From the NCBI GenBank assembly GCA_050943575.1, contig JBMNPL010000019.1:1-10724 (forward strand): 10,724 bases of DNA, written 5' to 3'. The notes beneath the pieces are model-generated. The model was not told the origin of the DNA, searched no databases, and worked only from the letters and a program-made list of their open reading frames with translations. Source of the DNA: WRCA01 sp050943575 (GTDB taxonomy: Bacteria > Pseudomonadota > Alphaproteobacteria > Rs-D84). Shown here in pieces: positions 1 through 6,928 of this stretch. Every line of letters starts with the position of its first letter. Position 1 is the first letter of the stretch. Made by a program: the position numbers and the translations under genes.

Positions 1-2
1 GT

Positions 3-101
3 AAAAAATTTCATTACAAGGTTATAGTTACAGATGAAAAAACAACAAAAATGATACGCTTGCCGATAAAAGATATAATAATACAAAATATAAGAGGATA
101 A
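3..101 (+). CDS. 3' end of an unrecognised gene (partial)
   Basis: This is the C-terminal tail of a gene that begins before the window. Frame 3 is the only plus-strand frame open from the left edge: the other two hit stops at base 2 and base 25. It reads about 32 residues, ending KDIIIQNIRG, and stops at TAA 99-101. The peptide is basic and beta-prone (HYKVIVTDEKTTKMIRLPI) and I do not recognise a family. The AGAGG ribosome-binding site of the next reading frame lies inside its last codons, so the two were probably translated from one message. The fragment is too short for a functional call. Confidence 0.5.
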   Translation, partial: KKFHYKVIVTDEKTTKMIRLPIKDIIIQNIRG

Positions 102-104
102 AAC

Positions 105-149
105 ATGTTTCCTATCACTACACAATGGATTAAATATATTATCAAATGA
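105..149 (+). other. 14-codon open frame with a good Shine-Dalgarno, out of frame with the GNAT gene
   Basis: ATG at 105 follows AGAGG (93-97) with a 7-base spacer and starts four bases after the upstream stop. It encodes MFPITTQWIKYIIK and ends at TGA 147-149. The next in-frame start for the GNAT gene is eight bases further on, at 157. It may be the true start of the GNAT gene separated from the rest by a frameshift, or a short leader coupling translation into the GNAT gene. I favour the frameshift because frame 1 in the same stretch also reads like GNAT coding sequence. Confidence 0.35.
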
Positions 150-156
150 TGCTTTT

Positions 157-633
157 ATGTTTTTAGAAAATGATAATTTGTTAATGAATTTTCAGATTCC
201 AGAATCTATAAGAGTTGAACAAACAACAGATGAAGAATTATTCATTAAAGTTTGGGGTGATGCAAGAAAAGATCCAAATGATATTTATGGGGTAGCGAGT
301 GAAGAAATGATAAATGGTATGCGTAATTTTTTTCATACACCACCAGTCGGTTTAAATCATTTTGCTACTATGGCTTACATGAACGATAAACCAGTTGCAA
401 ATGTTGTTTCTGTTTATAATAAAGATTTTTTACTTGTTGTTGGGTTAGGTACTTTACCAGAATATAGAAAAATGGGTATAGGGACAGCATTAATGAAAGA
501 TATTGTTCAACGTGCAAAAAAACTTGGGATAAAAACTATAACATTACAAACAGAATCTGGAACTTATAATGAAATATATTATAAAAAATTAGGTTTTATT
601 ACAAAATTTAATGGAATTTATTACAAAATATAA
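157..633 (+). CDS. GNAT-family N-acetyltransferase, probably 5'-truncated or frameshifted
   Basis: Enzymes of this superfamily transfer an acetyl group from acetyl-CoA to an amine; the substrate here cannot be told. Counting from the ATG at 157 (158 residues), the acetyl-CoA-binding motif A is clear at about residues 94-110 (VGLGTLPEYRKMGIG, with the R/Q-x-x-G-x-G/A signature as R104-K-M-G107-I-G109). A motif B-like YYKKLGF lies at 141-147. The ATG at 157 has no Shine-Dalgarno sequence. Frame 1 stays open back to base 94 and reads protein-like sequence (HNGLNILSNDAFMFLEND) resembling the end of the N-terminal half found in longer two-part GNATs, but it contains no start codon. The only good Shine-Dalgarno (AGAGG, 93-97) serves an ATG at 105 in another frame, which stops at 149. 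The gene is therefore either a 5' remnant or carries a one-base indel. The catalytic half is intact. Confidence 0.78.
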   Translation: MFLENDNLLMNFQIPESIRVEQTTDEELFIKVWGDARKDPNDIYGVASEEMINGMRNFFHTPPVGLNHFATMAYMNDKPVANVVSVYNKDFLLVVGLGTLPEYRKMGIGTALMKDIVQRAKKLGIKTITLQTESGTYNEIYYKKLGFITKFNGIYYKI

Positions 634-659
634 GCATATAAAAATTATTTAACTAGACT

Positions 660-688
660 TTGAATTAAAAAATTTATTATGATTATGT
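660..688 (+). promoter_or_regulatory. Possible weak promoter for the coiled-coil gene
   Basis: TTGAAT (660-665) is followed after 17 bases by TTATGT (683-688), a poor -10. The start codon is at 710, preceded by GGGG (701-704). The 76-base gap after the GNAT gene shows no terminator hairpin, so read-through from upstream is also possible. Confidence 0.3.
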
Positions 689-709
689 AAGTTAATAGTT
701 GGGGAAAAA

Positions 710-2647
710 ATGGAAATTTCTAATATTGTTTTTATTGGGGCTGGAATTGCAGGGGTTTTGGCCATTATACTTTCTATCGCTTTGTTTTTTATATCACGTA
801 AATCACAAAAAACAATGGAAGCAATGTTATTATTTCTAACAAAGCCAGAACGTGCAAAAATTCAAGATGCCGCCAGAGTATTGCATTTAATAATGACAGA
901 TGAAGTTGAAAAAATAGAGTCGTTATTTAAATCAATACAAAACACTTTGGCACATCAAATTTCTAAAGCAACAGATTTAGAAAAAGAATTAGGAGAAAGA
1001 AATAGTACATTAATAAACTTGTCTGAAGATGCGGTAAAAAAAATATCGTTAATGTCAGTACGTCTTGAAAATACCATAGACGGGTTTCAGAAAATAGTAA
1101 CATCACGTGAATGGGCCGAAGTTGAATCTAGTTGTGAAAGATTTCAAAGTCGTGTCAACGAGTTATTAAATAGAATTGATTCTGTTTCTAATGAAACAAC
1201 TGAACGTACACATGTTTTACAAGGGAATATTGAAAATTGGATAGAATCCGGCAAAGCTTTATCAAATCAATTGCAATCAGATATTGAAAATAATACCAGT
1301 CAGATAAATTCTATGGTTGTAGAATCTGAAGCAATACAAGAAAAATTATCTGAATTATCTCATTCAGTTGCTGAAGGTTTTGCGGAAGTTAAAAAAGAAA
1401 CTTCTGATTATGAAAATATTCTATCCGCAAATGATAAATTATTAAGCAAACAGTTGGAAAAAATTGATGCGTTTACAAAGCAGTCTAAAAAATTATTGGC
1501 ATCTCAATTGAATAATTTAACTGGTACAGCAAATGCTGTTGGTAGCCAAATTCGTCTGGCAGAAGCTTCTATTGCAAAACAAGAAAAAGATTTGGGACAA
1601 GCGGCTCAGAATTTAATGGAATCTTCACGAACAACCGAAGAGTTTATAAAAACTATCACCAGTGAAGTTACAGGATTGTCCGGAAAATTCCAGATAGAAA
1701 TTCGAGAATTTGCAACCGATGTTGTCGGTGAATTAAATAAAGTTCATGATGTTGCTACAACAATATTGTCAGATACCAAAACAGTTGCGGGTGCATTTTC
1801 AGATTCTGTTCGTGCAATGACCGAAGGTGTAAGACAGACACTAATAGAAATGAATGCCGCACATGCACAATTAACCGGTCAATCGCAAGAATTAGTAAAA
1901 GTTTCATCAGAAACAACTGAACAATTACGTCCATTATCAGAATTAATAGAAAGGTATTATACATCCCTGCCCGATTTAACACGTGGTTCTGCTGAAATGA
2001 CAGCGCAATTATCTGGGGAAATTACATCGCTAGATAAAAAAATAAGAGATCTTGCCAAAGAAGTTGAAAATGCGATTACTGGTATTGCAGATTCCTCGTT
2101 AAAATTAGAACATTTATCTGGGCAATCGCGTCAACAAATGATAGATTTATTGTCTGATTATGCAAAAGCTACTAATACTATGCAAACATTAAATCGTCAA
2201 ATGGTTGAAGCACGTGCGTCTGCACCCATGGCGGCGGTTTCTAAAACACCGGAACAAATGTCTGCTGATAAATATGCAAAAATATCCAGCAGTGATTTTA
2301 TGAAATATTCTGAAGGTATTATAGAAAAATTACATGAAATATCTGTAGATTTAACACGTGCAGCTGGTGCAGAGATTCCCGCGGCAGTATGGAATAAGTA
2401 TCATGCAGGAAATAAGACTATTTTTTCAAAATGGTTTGCAAAAATATTAGGTGCGGCGGACAAACGCAGGATTAAAGAATTATTCAAAAAAGATGCGGTA
2501 TTTCGTAGTCAAGCAACCCAGTTTATCCGTGCCTTTGCTAAAATGATGGCTGGTGCAGAACAAACAGATAATAAAGAAATGATAATCTCAACCTTATTAA
2601 AAACAGATTTAGGAAAAATGTATCTGGCATTGAGAGATAATTTATAA
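710..2647 (+). CDS. Inner-membrane coiled-coil protein with a conserved alphaproteobacterial C-terminal domain
   Basis: A 645-residue protein with one N-terminal hydrophobic segment (about residues 5-28, IVFIGAGIAGVLAIILSIAL) followed by RKSQK. This suggests a membrane anchor with the bulk of the protein in the cytoplasm. Residues about 60-500 are a long helical region rich in E, K, Q, S and T with frequent heptad-like spacing and almost no Gly or Pro. After a short linker (ARASAPMAAVSKTPEQ) comes a compact domain at about 528-645, with W561-N-K-Y and the ending LLKTDLGKMYLAL. From memory, similar C-terminal domains close large coiled-coil proteins of unknown function in Rhodospirillales and other Alphaproteobacteria. 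The layout recalls polar scaffold proteins such as Caulobacter TipN, but I cannot show homology and assign no symbol. It lies just upstream of trcR and rpoD. Database names such as kinesin-like would reflect only the coiled coil. The start is supported by a purine-rich GGGGA five bases upstream. Confidence 0.72.
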   Translation: MEISNIVFIGAGIAGVLAIILSIALFFISRKSQKTMEAMLLFLTKPERAKIQDAARVLHLIMTDEVEKIESLFKSIQNTLAHQISKATDLEKELGERNSTLINLSEDAVKKISLMSVRLENTIDGFQKIVTSREWAEVESSCERFQSRVNELLNRIDSVSNETTERTHVLQGNIENWIESGKALSNQLQSDIENNTSQINSMVVESEAIQEKLSELSHSVAEGFAEVKKETSDYENILSANDKLLSKQLEKIDAFTKQSKKLLASQLNNLTGTANAVGSQIRLAEASIAKQEKDLGQAAQNLMESSRTTEEFIKTITSEVTGLSGKFQIEIREFATDVVGELNKVHDVATTILSDTKTVAGAFSDSVRAMTEGVRQTLIEMNAAHAQLTGQSQELVKVSSETTEQLRPLSELIERYYTSLPDLTRGSAEMTAQLSGEITSLDKKIRDLAKEVENAITGIADSSLKLEHLSGQSRQQMIDLLSDYAKATNTMQTLNRQMVEARASAPMAAVSKTPEQMSADKYAKISSSDFMKYSEGIIEKLHEISVDLTRAAGAEIPAAVWNKYHAGNKTIFSKWFAKILGAADKRRIKELFKKDAVFRSQATQFIRAFAKMMAGAEQTDNKEMIISTLLKTDLGKMYLALRDNL

Positions 2648-2679
2648 AATTTAATTCAATTTAATTTATATTTTTTGCT

Positions 2680-2704
2680 TTTTTACTTGAAAGTTAAGTA
2701 AAAA
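2680..2704. repeat. Perfect 9-bp inverted repeat over the trcR -35 box (candidate operator)
   Basis: TTTTTACTT (2680-2688) is mirrored by AAGTAAAAA (2696-2704) around a 7-base centre. It overlaps the -35 box of the trcR promoter. No T-tract follows on either strand, so it does not look like an intrinsic terminator. The placement is what a dimeric repressor site would have; an autoregulatory site for TrcR is one possibility (inference). The low complexity of the arms lowers confidence. Confidence 0.4.
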
Positions 2705-2715
2705 TAGTTTATATT
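2687..2715 (+). promoter_or_regulatory. Strong sigma-70-type promoter for trcR-rpoD
   Basis: TTGAAA (2687-2692) and TATATT (2710-2715) are separated by exactly 17 bases, with a predicted start near 2722 and a leader of about 20 bases before the trcR ATG at 2742. The -35 hexamer lies in the first arm and loop of an inverted repeat (2680-2704), so the promoter may be controlled by a protein bound there. Confidence 0.65.
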
Positions 2716-2741
2716 CAACGGGCTAAATAAAAAGGTTTTCC

Positions 2742-3272
2742 ATGAATTATCCGTATATGCCAAAATCAACCGCTTTGTGGTTAATAGAAAATACAGCTCT
2801 TTCTTTTGAACAAATTGCAGATTTTTGCGGTTTGCACGAATTAGAAGTAAAAACAATTGCCGATGCTGAACGTAACAAGATTCAAGGGTTAAATCCAATT
2901 TTACAAGGGCAATTAACACGTGAAGATATTGAAAAATGTGAATCTGATCCATCTGCTCGTTTAACTTTATGCAAAAATATTGTAGAAGCACAGAAAAAAC
3001 AAACCAAGAAAGGTGTGGGTTATACTCCACGAATTCATCGTCAAAATCGTTCGGGTGGAATTTTATGGATTCTTAAAAATTATCCAGAATTGACAGATGG
3101 GCAAGTCGCTCGTTTAATGCGCAGTACCAATCCAACTGTTGCTTCTATTCGTAATAAAACCCATAAAAATTATTCTGCTATCCAGATTCAAAGCCCGATT
3201 GTTTTGGGATTAGTTTCTGAAAGCGCATTGCGTGATGCTGTAAAAAAAGCAGAGAAAGCGAAAAAAGATTAA
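2742..3272 (+). CDS. trcR: DUF1013-family cell-cycle transcriptional regulator TrcR
   Basis: A 176-residue protein matching the DUF1013 family along its whole length. This family is conserved in Alphaproteobacteria, and databases name it cell cycle transcriptional regulator TrcR. Characteristic landmarks are MPKSTALWLIENTALSFEQI (6-25), a helix-turn-helix-like stretch (about 20-40, with the FCGLHELEV turn), GQLTREDIEKCE (56-67) and the invariant-looking SDPSARL (68-74). A second helix-turn-helix lies at about 117-141 (LTDGQVARLMRSTNPTVASI), followed by SPIVLGL (151-157) near the C-terminus. The length and start fit the family, and AAAGG sits six bases before the ATG. A strong promoter precedes it, and rpoD follows after 42 bases without a terminator or obvious promoter, so the two are probably one operon. 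The role in DNA binding is inferred from the family. Confidence 0.88.
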   Translation: MNYPYMPKSTALWLIENTALSFEQIADFCGLHELEVKTIADAERNKIQGLNPILQGQLTREDIEKCESDPSARLTLCKNIVEAQKKQTKKGVGYTPRIHRQNRSGGILWILKNYPELTDGQVARLMRSTNPTVASIRNKTHKNYSAIQIQSPIVLGLVSESALRDAVKKAEKAKKD

Positions 3273-3314
3273 AAATAACACAAAAATTTAATCAAAAAAA
3301 TTGAAGGTATCTTA

Positions 3315-5387
3315 ATGCAAAAAAAGATAGATGAAGCAACAAAATTTTTAATAGATTCTTTACCAGAAAATTTACGTAAATTAGCAGAATCATCTTCTTC
3401 TGCTGGTTTTTTATCACGAATGGATTTTGATTCTGCTATTGTTGCGGACGAAATTGATGAATCTGAAAAAGATGAAATACTATCTTTTTTTCAACAAGAT
3501 TTAGCGTTAGATATTTTAGAATCATCTGTATTTTTAGATGATAATGTATCTTATGAAGATACCGAAGATTCTGGCCCACGTGATAAATCTAAAGATGTTT
3601 TAAATGCTGATACTGAACAAGTTTATGTTGGTGATGAAGATTATGAGCATTATGCCAAACAATTGGAACGCAGCACCACGGGTGGATTAACACTGGGGGT
3701 TCAAGATTCAGTTCAATCTTATTTAAAATCTATTGGTACTGTTCAATTATTAACAGCTGCGGGCGAAGTCGCAATTGCTCAACGAATAGAGGCTGCTTCT
3801 CGTTTAATGGTTTATGGTTTATGCGAAAATCCGATGACAATTCGCGCCATGTTAGATTGGTATCAACAGTTATTAAATGATGAAATTAAACTTCGTTATA
3901 TTGTAAATTTAGAAGTAATGTATTCATCAGATGCCGAGCAGAGAAAATTGGCTGAATTATCAGATGCTTTAAAAAGCAAAGGTGTTGATAATATAGAAGA
4001 ACTAGATGACGATGAACTAGATGATGCTCTGGTTGATTCTGATGATGAAGAAGACGAAGATGAAGATTTAGATCAACCGACTAAAGATGAATCTACTCGC
4101 AGTAGTTCTGGGGTACCAATTCCGGTAATGGAAGAATCTTTGATGCCCATGATTTTAGAAGCGTTTGAAAAAATTAAACGTATATTTAGCAGACTTGAAA
4201 AATTACAAAAAGAACGTATGGAAATTCTGGTCAAATCTGCAAAGCCAGATGAAGCATTGGAAAAGAAGTATGCAAAATCCAGATGTGATTTATTTGAACA
4301 TGTGAGTAAAATCAGGTTGAACGATGATCGTATAGCAGAAATATTGGAAAAATTAACTGCTCGCACTGCTTTATTAATGGGATTAGAAGGCAAATTATTA
4401 CGTCTTGCTACTGCTGCAAAAGTTAAACGTGAGGACTTTTTAAAAGAGTATACAGGTAACGAATTAAATAAAAATTGGGCGAAAAAATTAATGAAGAGTA
4501 AAACGCCCGCTTGGCAAAAGTTCGCAACAAAACATGAAAAAGATATCCTGAAAATTCAGGATGAAATTCTGAAAGTCGCGATTGAAACTGGTCAGCCAAC
4601 AGGTGAATATAAAAAAGTTGTTGATTTAGTTCGTCGCGGTCAACAAGAAGCTGCACGTGCTAAACATGAAATGATAGAAGCAAATTTACGTTTAGTTATA
4701 AAGTTTGCAAAACGTTTTAGTCCGCGTGGTTTAGGGCTAGATTTATCTGATTTAGTTCAAGATGGTAATATTGGTTTAATGAAGGCTGTGGATAAATTTG
4801 ATTATCGTTTAGGAAATAAATTTTCAACTTATGCAACAAATTGGATTCAACAAGGCATTTCACGCAGCATTTCAGATCAGGCGCGTACTATTCGTATTCC
4901 TGTACATATGATTGATAATATTCATAAAATACAAAAAGCTACTCGTCAATTTATGCACAAACATGGCCGTCAACCAACTGCAGAAGAATTATCCAAAATT
5001 ATTTATTTACCGGTTGAGAAAATAAACAAAGCTTTAAAAGTAAATTTGCGTCCAGTATCTCTAGAAGCCCCCGTAGGTAGTGAAGATGATAGCAGCCGTA
5101 TTGAAATTATTCCGGATGAAACTGCAAAAAATCCATTTGTATCTGCTGCACAAAAGAATTTACGTAAAATTGTTACTCAAATTTTATCCGAATTAGATCC
5201 AAAAGAAGAAACTGTTTTGCGTCAAAGATTTGGTATGAGTACAAACAAAACTAGTACATTGGAAGAAGTTGGTGAATATATTGGTGTTACACGTGAACGT
5301 ATACGTCAGATTGAACAAAAAGCATTGAACAAGTTAAAACACCCTACTCGTGCTAGAAAACTCCGCAGTTTCTTGGAAGAAGATTAA
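3315..5387 (+). CDS. rpoD: RNA polymerase primary sigma factor (RpoD, sigma-70)
   Basis: A 690-residue primary sigma factor that directs core RNA polymerase to housekeeping promoters. Regions in order: 1.1 (about 10-70), 1.2 (about 131-159, SVQSYLKSIGTVQLLTAAGE), and a large non-conserved region with a very acidic tract (about 228-253). Region 2 spans about 447-535, with NLRLVIKFAKR, DGNIGLMKAVDKFDY and DQARTIRIPVHMI. Region 3 spans about 540-615 and region 4 about 618-690, with the helix-turn-helix TLEEVGEYIGVTRERIRQIE and a C-terminal LRSFLEED. Regions 1.1, 1.2 and the acidic tract mark it as group 1 rather than an alternative sigma. Unusual points: Asn501 and Asn509 replace the usual aromatic residues of region 2.3, Gln512 and Ser516 replace Arg and Thr, and two residues are inserted at RGLGLDLSDL (471-480). 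The start is supported by GAAGG seven bases upstream. rpoD is not beside dnaG here, unlike in many Proteobacteria. Confidence 0.97.
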   Translation: MQKKIDEATKFLIDSLPENLRKLAESSSSAGFLSRMDFDSAIVADEIDESEKDEILSFFQQDLALDILESSVFLDDNVSYEDTEDSGPRDKSKDVLNADTEQVYVGDEDYEHYAKQLERSTTGGLTLGVQDSVQSYLKSIGTVQLLTAAGEVAIAQRIEAASRLMVYGLCENPMTIRAMLDWYQQLLNDEIKLRYIVNLEVMYSSDAEQRKLAELSDALKSKGVDNIEELDDDELDDALVDSDDEEDEDEDLDQPTKDESTRSSSGVPIPVMEESLMPMILEAFEKIKRIFSRLEKLQKERMEILVKSAKPDEALEKKYAKSRCDLFEHVSKIRLNDDRIAEILEKLTARTALLMGLEGKLLRLATAAKVKREDFLKEYTGNELNKNWAKKLMKSKTPAWQKFATKHEKDILKIQDEILKVAIETGQPTGEYKKVVDLVRRGQQEAARAKHEMIEANLRLVIKFAKRFSPRGLGLDLSDLVQDGNIGLMKAVDKFDYRLGNKFSTYATNWIQQGISRSISDQARTIRIPVHMIDNIHKIQKATRQFMHKHGRQPTAEELSKIIYLPVEKINKALKVNLRPVSLEAPVGSEDDSSRIEIIPDETAKNPFVSAAQKNLRKIVTQILSELDPKEETVLRQRFGMSTNKTSTLEEVGEYIGVTRERIRQIEQKALNKLKHPTRARKLRSFLEED

Positions 5388-5394
5388 AATATAA

Positions 5395-5420
5395 AAAAAC
5401 CGCCTAAAATGGCGGTTTTT
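5395..5420. terminator. Bidirectional intrinsic terminator between rpoD and cysS
   Basis: AAAAACCGCC (5395-5404), a TAAAAT loop, and GGCGGTTTTT (5411-5420) form a perfect 10-bp hairpin with a five-pair GC core. A-tract and T-tract flanks make it work in both directions. It sits in the 37-base gap between the convergent rpoD and cysS stop codons and ends both transcripts. Confidence 0.93.
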
Positions 5421-5424
5421 ATAT

Positions 5425-6849
5425 TTACTTTTTTACTATTTTTACACCTTCTTTAGAATCTTGAATTAACCATCCCATATTTTCAACTTGGGCGCGAATT
5501 TTATCAGCTAATTCCCAATTTTTAGCCATTTTTGCAGTTGCGCGTTCATCAGCTAGTTTTTGAACTTCTGCGGGAATTGGTTCTGCTTCTTCGGCTAATA
5601 ATTTTTCCGCTCTATCAATAAATTGTAATCCCAATAAATCATCAATAAAATGAATCAAACCAAGTTTTTCCGCAGCAGATAAATTATCATCTTTAAGCAT
5701 TTCTTGAAAATCTACAATAACAGTCGCAGTTTTTAGGTTATCAGATACCGCACTTAACATTTTGCCTCGCCAAACATCACTGGCTGTTGTTTTTGTCATT
5801 TGTTTATTTGCATCTGTAATAATTACAGCGATTTTTTTTACTAAGTTTTTATATCCTGTTGCAGCAGCATCTAAAGATTCCCATGAAAACATTAATTGAG
5901 ATTGATAATGTCCCATAAGTAAAAGATATTTATAAGCCATCGGATCATATCCACGCTCTTTTAATACTGAAAGAGTCAGAAATTCTCCAGAAGATTTACT
6001 CATCTTTGTACCTAATTTTTCTATTAAAAACTCTCCATGTACCCAATAATTTACCCATGGTTTACCAGCTATAGGTTCGCTTTGGGCTATTTCATTCGCA
6101 TGATGTATTCTGGATAAATCTGTTCCCCCTGTGTGTATATCAAAATGTGGGCCTAATAGTGCCATGCTCATCGCGCTACATTCTATATGCCATCCTGGAA
6201 ATCCCCGTCCCCATGGGCTATCCCATTCCATCGCACGTTGTTTATCTTTTGGTGAAAATTTCCATAAAGCAAAATCAGAAATATTCTTTTTTTCAGTATT
6301 AAATTCTATACGTGCACCAGCCCTATTACCATCTGTTGAACCACCAGTTAATGCTCCATAATCTTCAAATTTAGAAGTATCATAATAAATCCCATCATTT
6401 GCAATTTCATAGGTATAACCAAGATCTTGTAATTTTTGAATAAGTTCTATTTGTTCTGCTATATAATCAGTTGCACGTGGCATATAAGTCGGTAGTAATA
6501 TATTAAGATCGTTTATATCTCTTAAAAATTCATCAGTATAGAATTTTGCAATATCCCAAACACTTTTATTTTCGCGTGCTGCGCCCTTTTCCATTTTGTC
6601 TTCACCACTATCATCATTATCACTAGTTAAATGTCCGACATCAGTTATATTCATAACATTTTTTACTTTATATCCATTAGATAAAAACATACGTTTTAAT
6701 AAATCAGCCAAAACAAATTGTCGCAAATTTCCAATATGCGCGTAATGATAAACTGTTGGGCCGCACGAATAAAAGCTAACTTGACCTGGGACTAGTGGTT
6801 TGAATTCTTCTATTTTTCTGGACATTGTATTATAAAGTTTAATTTGCAT
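5425..6849 (-). CDS. cysS: Cysteine--tRNA ligase (CysRS)
   Basis: A class I aminoacyl-tRNA synthetase that charges tRNA-Cys with cysteine, using zinc to select the substrate thiol. At 474 residues it has normal bacterial length. The zinc ligands are visible by comparison with the E. coli enzyme: C29 (YSCGPTVYHYAHIGN), C224 (GWHIECSAMSM), and H249 and E253 in HHANE. The HIGH-type motif is HIGN (37-40) and the KMSKS loop is at 282-286. The C-terminal domain ends in a WELADKIRAQ-like helix (445-454). The segment at about 66-112 (MNITDVGHLTSD..., GEDKMEKGA) belongs to a sequence class I associate with Clostridia, Bacteroidetes and candidate-phyla bacteria, rather than the NITDVDDKI form usual in Alphaproteobacteria. 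This suggests gene replacement by transfer. AAAAGG (complement of 6858-6863) lies eight bases before the start. It diverges from recG and converges with rpoD. Confidence 0.97.
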   Translation of the reverse strand: MQIKLYNTMSRKIEEFKPLVPGQVSFYSCGPTVYHYAHIGNLRQFVLADLLKRMFLSNGYKVKNVMNITDVGHLTSDNDDSGEDKMEKGAARENKSVWDIAKFYTDEFLRDINDLNILLPTYMPRATDYIAEQIELIQKLQDLGYTYEIANDGIYYDTSKFEDYGALTGGSTDGNRAGARIEFNTEKKNISDFALWKFSPKDKQRAMEWDSPWGRGFPGWHIECSAMSMALLGPHFDIHTGGTDLSRIHHANEIAQSEPIAGKPWVNYWVHGEFLIEKLGTKMSKSSGEFLTLSVLKERGYDPMAYKYLLLMGHYQSQLMFSWESLDAAATGYKNLVKKIAVIITDANKQMTKTTASDVWRGKMLSAVSDNLKTATVIVDFQEMLKDDNLSAAEKLGLIHFIDDLLGLQFIDRAEKLLAEEAEPIPAEVQKLADERATAKMAKNWELADKIRAQVENMGWLIQDSKEGVKIVKK

Positions 6850-6898
6850 TTTTTATGCCTTTTGTAAATATGTGTGAAATAATTGTGTTAATAAAAAG

Positions 6899-6928
6899 AG
6901 TATAATAAATCAGCAGCCCAAAGGGCAA
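6899..6928 (-). promoter_or_regulatory. Possible second promoter of cysS (P2)
   Basis: Read on the minus strand, TTGCCC (complement of 6923-6928) is followed after 18 bases by TATACT (complement of 6899-6904). The leader would be about 43 bases. The -35 box overlaps the small palindrome GCCC-AAA-GGGC (6916-6926), the only GC-rich patch in this leader, which could instead form a short hairpin in a transcript from P1. It is weaker than P1. Confidence 0.3.

Noticed and set aside
3996..4074. Acidic repeat-like tract in rpoD as an unusual insertion
   Set aside because: The Asp/Glu-rich run at residues about 228-253 resembles the acidic part of the non-conserved region in ordinary proteobacterial RpoD proteins.
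4073..4393. Open frames on the strand opposite rpoD, the coiled-coil gene, trcR, cysS and recG
   Set aside because: These are mirror frames of strongly conserved genes, lack ribosome-binding sites and encode low-complexity or Leu/Phe-rich peptides with no recognisable domain.
4545..4562. Perfect palindrome ATCCTGAA-AA-TTCAGGAT inside rpoD
   Set aside because: It lies in frame within a normal helical stretch (DILKIQDEI) of the sigma non-conserved region. Nothing around it suggests a regulatory or recombination site, so chance is the better explanation.
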